Shown: positions 8,085 to 16,480, numbered from the stretch's first letter. The stretch is 50,054 bases of DNA from an uncultured Olsenella sp. (GCA_900314535.1 OMVT01000015.1:1-50054), one strand, 5' to 3'. Notes: generated by a model from the letters alone, not told the origin. Numbers and translations are program-made.

Positions 8085-8870
8085 GTGCAGATCGATTCCG
8101 AAAAGCTTCAAGCCTACTATGCGGATGCGCCAGACGATATTGCCCTTTCCGATATCGATATTGCGCGCATCCCGCACCATGTCTCGATCATCATGGACGG
8201 CAATGGCCGCTGGGCGAAGGCGCGTGGCCTTGACCGCTCCGAAGGCCATGTCGCAGGCGTCTCATCATTGCGCGAAGCCGTGACGACGAGCGTCAGGCTT
8301 GGCCTCGATGTGCTTTCCGTCTATGCCTTCTCGACCGAGAACTGGAAGCGTCCGCAGCATGAGGTGGATCTCCTCATGCATCTCTTCGCGACGACGCTGG
8401 TGCATGAGCTTCCGCTCTTCCACCAGGAGAACGTGAAGCTCCGCTTCCTGGGCGACATCGAGTCGCTTCCTCAGGAGACGCGTGACGTCTTCCAGGAGGG
8501 CCTCGATGAGACCGCTGATCATACAGGCATGGTGTTCGCGCTTGCCGTGAACTATGGTGCACGCAAGGAGATAGTGCGTGCGGCACGCCAGCTTGCAGAG
8601 GCTGCCTGTGCCGGGAGCATTGCACCGGAAGAGATCGATGAAGATATGTTCTCCTCGCATCTCTATACGGCAGGGCTTCCCGACCCCGATCTTCTGATCA
8701 GGACGTCCGGCGAGCTGAGGCTTTCGAACTATCTGCTCTGGCAGCTTGCCTATACCGAATTCTATGCAACCGATGTCTTCTGGCCCGACTTCACGCGCTG
8801 GGACTTCCTGCGCGCCATCCGCTCGTTCCAGGGGAGGAACAGGCGGTTCGGAGGGGTCCAGAACGCATGA
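8085..8870 (+). CDS. uppS: Undecaprenyl diphosphate synthase (cis-prenyltransferase)
   Basis: Condenses isopentenyl diphosphate units onto an allylic diphosphate to make the C55 lipid carrier for peptidoglycan and wall polymers. The catalytic motif HVSIIMDGNGRWAKARG places the Mg2+-binding aspartate at D38. Further signatures are VYAFSTENWKRP, FALAVNYGAR and DLLIRTSGELRLSNYLLWQ. The length of 261 residues is normal, with ~30 residues before the fold. GTG directly abuts the frr stop. It is coupled to cdsA by a four-base overlap. The window also has dxr, ispG and ispH, so the MEP pathway that feeds this enzyme is largely encoded nearby. Confidence 0.96.
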   Translation: MQIDSEKLQAYYADAPDDIALSDIDIARIPHHVSIIMDGNGRWAKARGLDRSEGHVAGVSSLREAVTTSVRLGLDVLSVYAFSTENWKRPQHEVDLLMHLFATTLVHELPLFHQENVKLRFLGDIESLPQETRDVFQEGLDETADHTGMVFALAVNYGARKEIVRAARQLAEAACAGSIAPEEIDEDMFSSHLYTAGLPDPDLLIRTSGELRLSNYLLWQLAYTEFYATDVFWPDFTRWDFLRAIRSFQGRNRRFGGVQNA

Positions 8871-9817
8871 GCGGGCATGCAGGGGAGAGCGGACACAGCG
8901 GGGAGAGCCGTGGACTTGACCGCGGCATCGATTCGCTCGAGCGGAAGCGCCAGGCGAAAGAGCCTGCCCGCATTGCGGGAACGCTCCGCGGCCAGAAGGT
9001 GCGCCTCGGCACGGAGAAGCTCCTGACGAGGACGACCTCCGGCATCATCTACGCGATCGTCGTGCTTGCAGGCCTCTTCATCGGCCCTCATGCGACGATG
9101 ATTCTCGTGGCGGGCATGGCATGGCTGTGCTGCTCCGAGTTCTTCCGCATGTGCCGCATGTCTGGCAGGATGCCGAACGAGGCCATCGGCCTTGGCGCAG
9201 CAGTGCTCTTCCCTCTGGCTGCGCAGTTCAATGGCTACCAGTCGCTCATAGCCCTTCTCATCATCCTCTGCTTCGCTGTTGCGGGCTGGTATGTCGTGAC
9301 GCCACGTGCGAGCATCGCCGATGTCGCGACGACGATTTTCGGGCCGATCTACACGAGCTTCCTCTTCTCGAGCGTCGTCCTCATCAGGAATGTGGACCCC
9401 GGCTTCGAAGGAGCGCTCCTTGCCTTCGGCGTCATGGGCTCCATCTGGGCAAATGATGCAATGGCCTATCTGGTCGGGTCGAGGATCGGACGCCATAAGA
9501 TGGCGCCACGCATCTCCCCGCACAAGTCATGGGAAGGCTTTGCCGGCGGCATGTGCGCCTCTCTCATCGTCTGGCTCCTGACTGCAGCGCTCCATGTCTG
9601 TGGCGTCACGTGGCCGCTGGCCCTTGCGGGCGGCCTTCTTTCGGGCATCGGCGGCGTTGTCGGCGATCTCTTCGAGTCCAGGATCAAGCGCGGTGTCGGC
9701 GTCAAGGATTCCGGCAACATCATGCCTGGCCACGGTGGCCTTCTCGATCGCTCCGACTCCATGCTCTTCGGTGCGACTGCGGCCTATTTCATACTTTTCC
9801 TAGGAGGAATCCTTTGA
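8867..9817 (+). CDS. cdsA: Phosphatidate cytidylyltransferase
   Basis: Makes CDP-diacylglycerol from CTP and phosphatidic acid for phospholipid synthesis. A hydrophilic N-terminal tail of ~50 residues (Gly/Ser/Glu-rich, then basic) precedes six to eight hydrophobic segments. The family signature is in the C-terminal part: SRIKRGVGVKDSGNIMPGHG followed by GLLDRSDS, where KR, KD, HGG and DR are the conserved groups. The length of 316 residues is slightly long because of the tail. It overlaps uppS (ATGA) and dxr (TTGA) by four bases each, so translation is probably coupled along the operon. Confidence 0.95.
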   Translation: MSGHAGESGHSGESRGLDRGIDSLERKRQAKEPARIAGTLRGQKVRLGTEKLLTRTTSGIIYAIVVLAGLFIGPHATMILVAGMAWLCCSEFFRMCRMSGRMPNEAIGLGAAVLFPLAAQFNGYQSLIALLIILCFAVAGWYVVTPRASIADVATTIFGPIYTSFLFSSVVLIRNVDPGFEGALLAFGVMGSIWANDAMAYLVGSRIGRHKMAPRISPHKSWEGFAGGMCASLIVWLLTAALHVCGVTWPLALAGGLLSGIGGVVGDLFESRIKRGVGVKDSGNIMPGHGGLLDRSDSMLFGATAAYFILFLGGIL

Positions 9818-11016
9818 GCTTGAAGACGACTTCTGAGACGGCTTTGGTGCCGGAAGGAAGGAAGCTGCGTCTGGCTGTGCTTGGGGCCTCGGGCTCCATC
9901 GGCACGCAGACGCTCGATGTCGTGAGGCATCACAAGGACAAGGCCGAAATCGTCTGCCTCTCGGTACATACGAGGACCGATGTCGCTGCAGCCGCAGCGC
10001 GCGAGTTCGGCTGCCGCCTCATTGCCGTGACCGATCCGGCCCATGCCCATGATGCTGCGCTCGAAGACCTGCCAGAGGGCACGAAGGTGCTAGTCGGCCC
10101 TGAAGCGCTCGTAGAGCTTGCGACCAGGGACGATGTGGACTGCGTCGTCTCGGCGGTCGTCGGCTTCGCCGGCATCGAATCGAGCTATGCCGCAGCCAAG
10201 GCGGGAAAGCGCCTTGCCTACGCGAACAAGGAATCCATCGTCGTCGGCGGCGACCTCATCATGCCGCTCCTTCGGCCGGGCCAGCTTGTGCCGGTCGATT
10301 CAGAGCACTCCGCCATCTTCCAGTGCCTTCAGGGGGAGGAGAAGGGCACTATCGAGACGATCTGGCTCACCTGTTCGGGAGGTCCGTTCTATGGGATGGA
10401 GCGCAAGCGTCTGCGTGAAGTGACCGTCGCGGATGCGCTGGCGCATCCGACATGGTCCATGGGATCGAAGATCACGATCGATTCTGCGACGCTCATGAAC
10501 AAGGGCCTCGAGGTCATCGAAGCCTGCCGTCTCTTCGATGTGGACGAGGCGCAGGTGCATGTCCTCATCCAGCGCCAGAGCCGCATCCACTCGATGGTGG
10601 AGTTTGTCGATGGCTCCGTGAAGGCGCAGATGGGTGCTTCCGATATGAGGAGCTGCATCCGCTATGCCCTGAGCTATCCTGGACGCTGGGCATCGCCCGA
10701 GGCAGAGCGCGTCGCCTGGGGCACGGAGCAGCCGCTCACGTTCGGCGAAGCAGATATGCAGACTTTCGGGTGCCTTGCGCTTGCCAGAGAGGCATATCGC
10801 CGAGGGGGTACGCTTCCCTGTGTGATGAATGCAGCGAATGAGGTGGCAAATGCTGCCTTCCGCCATGGTTCCTGCGGCTTCCTCGATATCGAGGACACCG
10901 TCCGTGCCGTGATGGATGGCGCGAAGATCGAGCCTGTCGAGAGCGTCGAGCAGCTCGAGGAGGTCGACGCCTGCGCCCGTGCAGCTGCACGCAGCTATCT
11001 CGGGAGGAGGCGCTAG
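9814..11016 (+). CDS. dxr: 1-deoxy-D-xylulose 5-phosphate reductoisomerase
   Basis: NADPH-dependent first committed enzyme of the MEP isoprenoid pathway. VLGASGSIGTQTLDV is the NADPH-binding motif. AYANKESIVVGG, PVDSEHSAIFQCLQG, the metal/substrate block SMGSKITIDSATLMNKGLE (given here in under 20 residues) and LIQRQSRIHSMVEF are diagnostic. TTG at 9814 is chosen because GGAGG lies at 9803-9807 and TTGA overlaps the cdsA stop; this gives 400 residues, the family length. The frame is open further upstream inside cdsA, but that portion has no homology to Dxr. Confidence 0.96.
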   Translation: MSLKTTSETALVPEGRKLRLAVLGASGSIGTQTLDVVRHHKDKAEIVCLSVHTRTDVAAAAAREFGCRLIAVTDPAHAHDAALEDLPEGTKVLVGPEALVELATRDDVDCVVSAVVGFAGIESSYAAAKAGKRLAYANKESIVVGGDLIMPLLRPGQLVPVDSEHSAIFQCLQGEEKGTIETIWLTCSGGPFYGMERKRLREVTVADALAHPTWSMGSKITIDSATLMNKGLEVIEACRLFDVDEAQVHVLIQRQSRIHSMVEFVDGSVKAQMGASDMRSCIRYALSYPGRWASPEAERVAWGTEQPLTFGEADMQTFGCLALAREAYRRGGTLPCVMNAANEVANAAFRHGSCGFLDIEDTVRAVMDGAKIEPVESVEQLEEVDACARAAARSYLGRRR

Positions 11017-11017
11017 C

Positions 11018-12391
11018 ATGAGCGTCGCATCTGCTGTCTTCTGGGGGTTGATCACCCTCTCATTCCTTGTCTTCATCCATGAGGGCGGGCATTTCCTTGC
11101 TGCCCGCATGTGCGGCATGCGCGTGACCGAGTTCTATCTCGGCATGCCCTGCCGCTTCAAGCTGTTCCGCAAGAGCCGCCGCTATGGCACGGAGGTCGGC
11201 GTCACGCCGATACTTCTGGGCGGCTATACGCGCATCTGCGGCATGGAAGGCGGGCCCGATGAGCGTCTGGCCGACATGCTCTGGCTTGTGCAGCAGAAAG
11301 GGCGCTTGAGCGCCGAAGAGGCTGCGTCCGAGCTTGGCTGCACCGAGGATGAAGCCTATGGGATGCTCTCGGTGCTTGCTGACTGGGCTTCAATCGAGCC
11401 CTACTACAACCCTGAGCTCGGCGAGAAGCCGGGACAGCGCGACTGGCCTCAAGCCTTCCAGACCGTGAAGAGGGACGCAAAGTGCCTTACGGAGTATGAC
11501 CGCGAAAGCGACTTCACGCTTACGGGCGCGACCGAGGCAGGGGAGGCAAGGCTTCCTCAAGGGGATGCTGTATCGTTCCTTGCGGCCGAGAAGTCCCATA
11601 CCTATGCAGGCCACGGCTTCTGGGCGCGTGTCTTCACGCTCTTCGCAGGTCCTCTTATCAACCTCATCTTTGCTCTCGTCGTCCTTATGGCTGGCTTCTC
11701 GCTTGTGGGCGTCACGGTCAGCGTGAACGAAAACACGATCGGACAGGTCGTCTCAGGCTCGCTTGCTGAAGTCTCGGGCCTCGAGGCGGGGGATACCGTG
11801 ACGGCGATAAATGGCGAGGAAGTCACGGACTGGCAGAGCCTCGTATCGGCGCTCCAGCCCTGTCTTGCAGATGGCTCTGACTTCACGATCGAGATCGAGC
11901 GCGATGGAGCCGCACAGACGCTCCATGTCGATCAGGATGAGAGCGCGCCATCTTCGACGCTTGGCATCGTCGCACCCTCGAAGACCGTGCATCTGAGCAT
12001 CGCCGATTCCTTCCAGGCTTCGGTCTCCTATGCGAAGCAGGTGGCAGATGCTGCGATATCGCTCATCAGGCCGTCGCAGACGATGCAGGTGCTCAACGAG
12101 TCCACCTCCGTCATGGGCATATCGGTCATGGCATCAGAGGCAGCATCCGAAGGCGTCTGGGAGCTCATGCTGTTCATGGCAATGATCTCCATGTCGCTTG
12201 GCTTCATGAACCTCCTGCCGATCCCCCCGCTCGATGGCGGGAAGATCGTGATCGAGATCGGCCAGAAGATCGTGAGGAAGAACCTTCCCCAGAAGGCGCA
12301 GATCGGCATCTCCTATGCAGGGCTTGCCTTCTTCCTCTTCGTGTTCGTCTTTGTACTCAGAAATGACATCCTGAGATTCGTAGTGGGGTAG
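11018..12391 (+). CDS. rseP: RseP/RasP-type site-2 zinc metalloprotease (M50) with central insert
   Basis: Intramembrane protease that clips membrane-bound anti-sigma factors and signal peptide remnants. The first helix carries HEGGH (residues 21-25, zinc and catalytic Glu); the last part has NLLPIPPLDGGKI (third zinc ligand, D406). A PDZ domain spans about 235-305 (SGLEAGDTVTAINGEEV). Unusual is an insert of about 110 residues (80-190) between ICGMEG and the GFWARVFTLFAGPLIN helix; its first half, LVQQKGRLSAEEAASELGC and onward, looks like a winged-helix DNA-binding-like fold. ATG at 11018 follows GGGAGGAGG. The length of 457 residues exceeds the usual 350-450. Confidence 0.92.
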   Translation: MSVASAVFWGLITLSFLVFIHEGGHFLAARMCGMRVTEFYLGMPCRFKLFRKSRRYGTEVGVTPILLGGYTRICGMEGGPDERLADMLWLVQQKGRLSAEEAASELGCTEDEAYGMLSVLADWASIEPYYNPELGEKPGQRDWPQAFQTVKRDAKCLTEYDRESDFTLTGATEAGEARLPQGDAVSFLAAEKSHTYAGHGFWARVFTLFAGPLINLIFALVVLMAGFSLVGVTVSVNENTIGQVVSGSLAEVSGLEAGDTVTAINGEEVTDWQSLVSALQPCLADGSDFTIEIERDGAAQTLHVDQDESAPSSTLGIVAPSKTVHLSIADSFQASVSYAKQVADAAISLIRPSQTMQVLNESTSVMGISVMASEAASEGVWELMLFMAMISMSLGFMNLLPIPPLDGGKIVIEIGQKIVRKNLPQKAQIGISYAGLAFFLFVFVFVLRNDILRFVVG

Positions 12392-12399
12392 ATGCAGGC

Positions 12400-13488
12400 A
12401 TGAGCGAGAAAGCAGCACGTACAAGAACACGCCAGGTGCACGTAGGTACGGTCGCCGTCGGCGGCGGCGCGCCGGTATCGGTGCAGTCGATGTGCACGAC
12501 GAAGACCGATGATGCAGAGGCGACGCTGGCACAGATCGAGAGCCTGGCTTCTGAGGGCTGCGAGATCATCCGTGTCGCTATCCCGAATGCCGGAGCGCTC
12601 GATGGCTTCGAGGAGATCTGCGCTAGGTCTCCGCTTCCTGTGATTGCAGATATCCACTTCGACCACAAGCTTGCTATCGAGGCGGCAAAGCGCGGCGCTG
12701 CCGCCTTCCGCATCAACCCAGGAAACATCGGCTCCTGGGAGCGGGTCGACGCCTGCATCGAGGCGGCGGGGGAGGCTGGCATCCCGATCCGCATCGGCGT
12801 CAATGCCGGTTCTCTCGACCCGAAGGTGGACGCTGACGAGAAGCTGACGCTGCCCGAAAAGCTTGTGGCATCATCGGTCTCCTTCGTCGAGCACTTCGAG
12901 GATCGAGGCTTCAAGGATATCGTCCTTTCTGCCAAGGCACATGATGTGCCGACGACGCTTGCGACCTACCGTGCGCTCTCGCGCGAGCTCCCCGACATTC
13001 CGCTCCATGTCGGTGTGACCGAGGCAGGCACGCTCAGACAGGGCACGGTGAAGAACTCGGTCGGCGTCGGCATCCTTCTTGAGGAGGGCATAGGAGATAC
13101 GATCCGCCTGTCGCTCACGGCTGAGCCCGAAGAGGAGGTGCGCGTTGCCTGGGAGCTTCTCCAGGCCCTCGGCATGCGCCGTCTCCATCCTGAGCTCGTG
13201 AGCTGCCCGACCTGCGGACGCTGCCAGGTGAACCTCATCGGCCTTGCCGACGAGGTTTCGAGGCGCCTCTCGAAGATCGAGGCACCGATTTCTGTCGCTG
13301 TCATGGGCTGCGTCGTGAATGGCCCGGGCGAGGCAAAGAGCTGCGACATCGGCATCGCATCCGGCAAGGGGCAGGGGCTTCTCTTCCTCGAGGGAAAGCC
13401 GCTCAAGAAGGTGCCTGAAGACCAGATGGTCGATGCGCTCTTCGATGAGATCAAGGAACGCTTCCCTGAGGCGCAGGCAAAGGAATAA
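12400..13488 (+). CDS. ispG: 4-hydroxy-3-methylbut-2-enyl diphosphate synthase (flavodoxin)
   Basis: [4Fe-4S] enzyme of the MEP pathway that converts methylerythritol cyclodiphosphate to HMBPP. The N-terminal TIM-barrel part has PVSVQSMCTTKT and IADIHFDHKLAIEA; the C-terminal iron-sulfur part has SCPTCGRCQVNL and VMGCVVNGPGEAKSCDIGI, giving the three cluster cysteines and the conserved glutamate. The length of 362 residues is that of the short bacterial form. It is the last gene of the pyrH operon and is followed by an intrinsic terminator. dxr, ispG and ispH all lie in this window. Confidence 0.97.
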   Translation: MSEKAARTRTRQVHVGTVAVGGGAPVSVQSMCTTKTDDAEATLAQIESLASEGCEIIRVAIPNAGALDGFEEICARSPLPVIADIHFDHKLAIEAAKRGAAAFRINPGNIGSWERVDACIEAAGEAGIPIRIGVNAGSLDPKVDADEKLTLPEKLVASSVSFVEHFEDRGFKDIVLSAKAHDVPTTLATYRALSRELPDIPLHVGVTEAGTLRQGTVKNSVGVGILLEEGIGDTIRLSLTAEPEEEVRVAWELLQALGMRRLHPELVSCPTCGRCQVNLIGLADEVSRRLSKIEAPISVAVMGCVVNGPGEAKSCDIGIASGKGQGLLFLEGKPLKKVPEDQMVDALFDEIKERFPEAQAKE

Positions 13489-13501
13489 GCGGAACTTCCA
13501 G

Positions 13502-13529
13502 AAAGGCTCCTGCGGGAGCCTTTCTTCTT
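13502..13529 (+). terminator. Intrinsic terminator after ispG
   Basis: Nine-base stem AAAGGCTCC / GGAGCCTTT with loop TGCG, followed by a T-rich tail (CTTCTTT). It ends the pyrH-ispG run. Confidence 0.88.
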
Positions 13530-13589
13530 TCCGGCATGTGCTTGTGTCCAAGAGCGGCATCGATGGGCCATCCGGCAGCTCAAAAGGCT

Positions 13590-13595
13590 TAGAAT
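13590..13595 (+). promoter_or_regulatory. -10 element for proS
   Basis: TAGAAT after the ispG terminator. No convincing -35 was found. It would place the transcript start near 13602, so that a TTG start at 13632 has a short leader carrying AAAGGA. Confidence 0.45.
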
Positions 13596-13631
13596 GAAAC
13601 CCGTATGTGTGGGATGCCGAAAGGACATGCA

Positions 13632-15347
13632 TTGAATACCTACAAGCTCATGAGCAATCTCTATGCGCCGACCCTCAAGGAAGACCCGACGGAGGCCGTG
13701 CTTGCCAGCCACAAGCTGCTGCTTCGTGCCGGCATGATCCGCCGTGGCTCGGTCGGCCTCTATTCCTATCTGCCGCTTGCCTGGAGATCGATTCTGAAGA
13801 TCGAGAACATCATCCGCGACGAGATGGACAAGATCGACTGCCAGGAGATGATGACGCCGATCCTGACCGACGCCGAGCTCTGGCGCAAGAGCGGCCGCTG
13901 GAATGCCTATGGCCCCGAGCTCATGCGTCTCAAGGACCGCTATGGCCACGAGTATGCGCTGGGCCCCACGCATGAGGAGACCTATACCGATCTCGTGACG
14001 AACGAGCTCAAGAGCTACAAGCAGCTGCCTGTCATGCTCTACCACATCCAGGACAAGTTCCGCGATGAGCGCAGGCCGCGCTTCGGCCTCATGCGCTCCC
14101 GCGAGTTCATCATGAAGGATGCCTATTCCTTCTCCGCGAGCGTCGAGTCCATGCGCGAGTGCTACGAGGAGCAGAAGGAAGCCTATGCAAGCTTCTGCCG
14201 CCGTGTCGGGCTCAGGGCCCTTCCGGTCGTGGCCGACTCCGGCCAGATCGGCGGCGACACCTCCGTCGAGTTCATGGCGCTTGCCGATGCCGGCGAGGCC
14301 GAGATCTGCTACTGCGATGCCTGCGGCTTTGCGGCAGACACCGAGGCGGCAACGGCCAAGATCAGCCTCGTCGAGGGCGAGGCTGGAGAGCTCGAGAAGG
14401 TAGAGACGCCCTCCTGCAGCACCATCGCAGATCTTGCTGCCTTCCTCAAGGTCCCCGAGGCAGGCACGCGCAAGGCGCTTGCCCTCGTCGACGGCGACAA
14501 GTGTCCGGTCGTCGTCTTCGTGCCGGGAGACCATGACCTGAACGACGTGAAGGCAGGCCATGTCTTCGGCGAGTACCACCTGATGTCCGACGAAGAGCTC
14601 AAGGAGTATGGCCTTGTGAAAGGCTTCATCGGGCCGATCGGCCTGCCCGAGAACGTGAAGGTCTACGCCGACGAGACGCTCAGGAGCTCCGTGTGGTGGG
14701 CTGTCGGCGCCAACGAGCAGGACTTCCACTACATCCATGCAAAGCAGGGACGCGACTTCGAGATCTCGAACTGGGCAGACCTGATCACCGCAAAGGAGGG
14801 CGACCTCTGCCCGCACTGCGGCGCTCCGCTCAAGATCGCTCGCGGCATCGAGGTCGGCCAGGTCTTCCAGCTCGGCACGAAGTACTCCGAGACCATGGGC
14901 GCCACGTTCACGGATGAGGATGGCACGGAGAAGCCGTTCCAGATGGGCTGCTACGGTATCGGCGTCGGCAGGACGCTGCAGGCCATCGTCGAGCAGCACC
15001 ATGACGAGCACGGCATCATCTGGCCGGTGAGCGTCGCTCCCTACGAGGTGGAGATCGTGCCGCTCGATACGCATGACGAGCTCGTGTGGCCGATCGCAAA
15101 GAAGCTTGCAGGCGAGCTTGTCGAGCGTGGCATCGAGGTCATCGTCGATGACCGCAAGGAGCGTCCAGGCGTCAAGTTCAACGAGGCAGACCTCTTCGGC
15201 TTCCCGTATCAGGTCGTCTGCGGCAAGCGTGGCATCAAGAACGGTGTCGTCGAAATCAAGGAGCGCGCAACGGGCGAGCGCCAGGAGATTGCAATCGACG
15301 ATGCAGTCGACGAGCTCGTCGAGGCCATCGTCTCGAAGCGTGCCTAA
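13632..15347 (+). CDS. proS: Prolyl-tRNA synthetase, bacterial type
   Basis: Charges tRNA-Pro with proline. Class II core motifs: LLRAGMIRRGSVGLYSYLPL, split here as RAGMIRRGSVGLYSYLPL, then MMTPILTDAELWRKSGRW, LGPTHEETYTDL (motif 2 region) and MGCYGIGVGRTLQAIVEQH (motif 3). An editing (INS) domain lies roughly between residues 230 and 390, followed by the anticodon-binding domain. TTG at 13632 is preferred because AAAGGA sits six bases upstream and MNTYKLMSNLYAPTLKED matches the family N-terminus; in-frame ATG codons at 13605 and 13614 are alternatives. The length is 571 residues. Monocistronic, with its own promoter and a shared terminator downstream. Confidence 0.96.
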   Translation: MNTYKLMSNLYAPTLKEDPTEAVLASHKLLLRAGMIRRGSVGLYSYLPLAWRSILKIENIIRDEMDKIDCQEMMTPILTDAELWRKSGRWNAYGPELMRLKDRYGHEYALGPTHEETYTDLVTNELKSYKQLPVMLYHIQDKFRDERRPRFGLMRSREFIMKDAYSFSASVESMRECYEEQKEAYASFCRRVGLRALPVVADSGQIGGDTSVEFMALADAGEAEICYCDACGFAADTEAATAKISLVEGEAGELEKVETPSCSTIADLAAFLKVPEAGTRKALALVDGDKCPVVVFVPGDHDLNDVKAGHVFGEYHLMSDEELKEYGLVKGFIGPIGLPENVKVYADETLRSSVWWAVGANEQDFHYIHAKQGRDFEISNWADLITAKEGDLCPHCGAPLKIARGIEVGQVFQLGTKYSETMGATFTDEDGTEKPFQMGCYGIGVGRTLQAIVEQHHDEHGIIWPVSVAPYEVEIVPLDTHDELVWPIAKKLAGELVERGIEVIVDDRKERPGVKFNEADLFGFPYQVVCGKRGIKNGVVEIKERATGERQEIAIDDAVDELVEAIVSKRA

Positions 15348-15387
15348 GCACTGAAGATGCTGCGTCAGACATGCAAGCGCATGAAAG

Positions 15388-15427
15388 AGGCGCCCAGAAG
15401 CTCTCAGAGGCTTCTGGGCGCCTTTCT
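15388..15427. terminator. Bidirectional terminator between proS and the minus-strand membrane gene
   Basis: Perfect 14-base stem AGGCGCCCAGAAGC / GCTTCTGGGCGCCT with an eight-base loop, T-rich on the plus side and CTTTC on the minus side. It lies between convergent genes and probably serves both. Confidence 0.9.
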
Positions 15428-15446
15428 GTACCTATTCGCGGAAGCG

Positions 15447-15827
15447 CTACTTCAGGCTTTCCTGATAGACACGGTTGCCGGCAAGAGCGCCTGTGAGACC
15501 ATCGGCGAGGACGAGGATGGCAAGGAAGGGGAAGACGACGCCTGGATTGGGTGCGAAGAGGCCTGCGGCATAGAGGATGACGGAGACGACGCCGAGGGCG
15601 CAGGCCACGATATAGATCGGGATGATGCCCTTCGTACGAGACGGCGTATTGGCAGCACGTGCTCCCTGGAAGCCGGAGATGGCGCATACGAGCCCGTCCA
15701 CGCCGAGCACGCCGTATGCCATGCCATTGCCGAGGCAGGCAGCGACGATACCGACGATAGCAAGGACAAGGCCTGCGAACATGCTGGCAAGGCTCCAGAT
15801 CTTCAGGAACTTCTGATTCTCTGTCAT
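15447..15827 (-). CDS. Small four-helix membrane protein of unknown function
   Basis: 126 residues with four predicted membrane helices: SMFAGLVLAIVGIVAAC, the GVLGVDGLVCAISG region, IPIYIVACALGVVSVILYAAG and VFPFLAILVLADGLTGALAG. I do not recognise a family. The start at 15827 (MTENQKFLKI) has AAAGGAATC upstream on the minus strand; the frame is open further upstream to 16052, but that stretch is tRNA promoter DNA. It is transcribed toward proS and ends at the shared terminator. There is no enzyme motif. The Gly/Ala-rich helices suggest a small integral membrane protein, perhaps a subunit or modulator. Confidence 0.75.
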   Translation of the reverse strand: MTENQKFLKIWSLASMFAGLVLAIVGIVAACLGNGMAYGVLGVDGLVCAISGFQGARAANTPSRTKGIIPIYIVACALGVVSVILYAAGLFAPNPGVVFPFLAILVLADGLTGALAGNRVYQESLK

Positions 15828-16008
15828 AGGATGATTCCTTTCAGGTGTAATCGAGCTTCTAGATCCTTGTACCACATTGGCCTGTGCGTAAGCCGTGCTC
15901 GGGCCAAATAGCGCCTGAAGGGCATCACGCGCAGGGGAGCGGATGGGCTGGACAGCGGTTTCCGGCATGTCGAGAAAGCGTGAAGGCGCAAACTTGCCAA
16001 AATCGTGC

Positions 16009-16036
16009 TTGACCGGAATCGAGCTTCTGTTATAGT
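16009..16036 (+). promoter_or_regulatory. Promoter of tRNA-Ala
   Basis: TTGACC (16009-16014), a 16-base spacer, then TATAGT (16031-16036) preceded by TGT, which makes an extended -10. It ends 16 bases before the tRNA. This is one of the best -35/-10 pairs in the window. Confidence 0.85.
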
Positions 16037-16052
16037 AATTCCCGCACCGCAT

Positions 16053-16128
16053 GGGGAATTAGCTCAGTTGGGAGAGCGCGTGACTGGCAGTCACGAGGTC
16101 AGGGGTTCGAATCCCCTATTCTCCACCA
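16053..16128 (+). tRNA. tRNA-Ala (anticodon GGC)
   Basis: 76 bases including an encoded CCA. The acceptor strands GGGGAAT and ATTCTCC pair, the D-arm is AGCTCAGTTGGGAGAGC, and the T-arm has GGTTCGAATCC. The anticodon loop CTGGCAG places GGC at 16086-16088, reading GCC/GCU alanine codons. It has its own promoter. Confidence 0.97.
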
Positions 16129-16138
16129 TGATCACTAC

Positions 16139-16162
16139 GCAGGCCACTCAGTGGCCTGCTTG
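16139..16162 (+). terminator. Hairpin after tRNA-Ala, possible weak terminator
   Basis: Nine-base perfect stem GCAGGCCAC / GTGGCCTGC with loop TCA, followed only by TTGCT rather than a T-run. Termination is probably partial, or the hairpin guides 3' processing. Confidence 0.55.
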
Positions 16163-16203
16163 CTATGGGAGGGCAGCAAGGCGCTGCATTTCATCCGGCT
16201 GGA

Positions 16204-16232
16204 TGGACTGAAGAGGCTGAATCTGCTAATAT
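16204..16232 (+). promoter_or_regulatory. Promoter of tRNA-Val/tRNA-Met
   Basis: TGGACT (16204-16209), a 17-base spacer, then TAATAT (16227-16232) preceded by TGC (extended -10). It ends 11 bases before tRNA-Val. Confidence 0.7.
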
Positions 16233-16243
16233 CACTCCCGCAC

Positions 16244-16318
16244 GGGCGATTGGCTCAGGGGTAGAGCACTTCCTTCACACGGAAGGGGTCGCTGGTTCGA
16301 ATCCAGCATCGCCCACCA
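16244..16318 (+). tRNA. tRNA-Val (anticodon CAC)
   Basis: 75 bases including an encoded CCA. Acceptor GGGCGAT / ATCGCCC; anticodon stem CTTCC / GGAAG with loop TTCACAC, anticodon CAC at 16276-16278; T-arm GGTTCGAATCC. It reads GUG valine codons. Confidence 0.97.
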
Positions 16319-16328
16319 GGAATATGAG

Positions 16329-16355
16329 GGCGGCGGCTCTGGCCGTCGCCTTTTT
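16329..16355 (+). terminator. Terminator-like hairpin between tRNA-Val and tRNA-Met
   Basis: Eight-pair stem GGCGGCGG / CCGTCGCC (one G-T pair) with loop CTCTGG and five T. It has the form of an intrinsic terminator, yet tRNA-Met begins only nine bases later with no room for a promoter between. Confidence 0.8.
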
Positions 16356-16364
16356 CTCTATTTC

Positions 16365-16440
16365 GGGCTCATGGCGCAACGGTTAGCGCAGGGGACTCAT
16401 AATCCCTGGGTTGCAGGTTCGAATCCTGCTGGGCCCACCA
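16365..16440 (+). tRNA. tRNA-Met (anticodon CAT)
   Basis: 76 bases including an encoded CCA. Acceptor GGGCTCA / TGGGCCC with one T-G pair; anticodon stem GGGGA / TCCCT, loop CTCATAA with anticodon CAT; T-arm GGTTCGAATCC. It is not an initiator: the acceptor begins with a normal G-C pair. A lysidine-modified tRNA-Ile(CAU) has the same anticodon and cannot be fully excluded. Confidence 0.88.
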
Positions 16441-16447
16441 GAAAATC

Positions 16448-16480
16448 GAGGCCGGCAGCCAGCGCTGCTGGCCTCTTTTT
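16448..16480 (+). terminator. Intrinsic terminator after tRNA-Met
   Basis: Twelve-position stem GAGGCCGGCAGC / GCTGCTGGCCTC (one G-T pair) with loop CAGC and five T directly after. It closes the tRNA cluster. Confidence 0.92.

Noticed and set aside
12966..15074. Minus-strand open frame of about 700 codons opposite ispG and proS
   Set aside because: Runs through the terminator and promoter between two sure genes and shows no protein family; an artefact of GC-biased third positions.
15828..16052. N-terminal extension of the small minus-strand membrane protein to 16052
   Set aside because: This stretch contains the tRNA-Ala promoter and the ribosome binding site for the start at 15827; the extra translation has no membrane or domain features.
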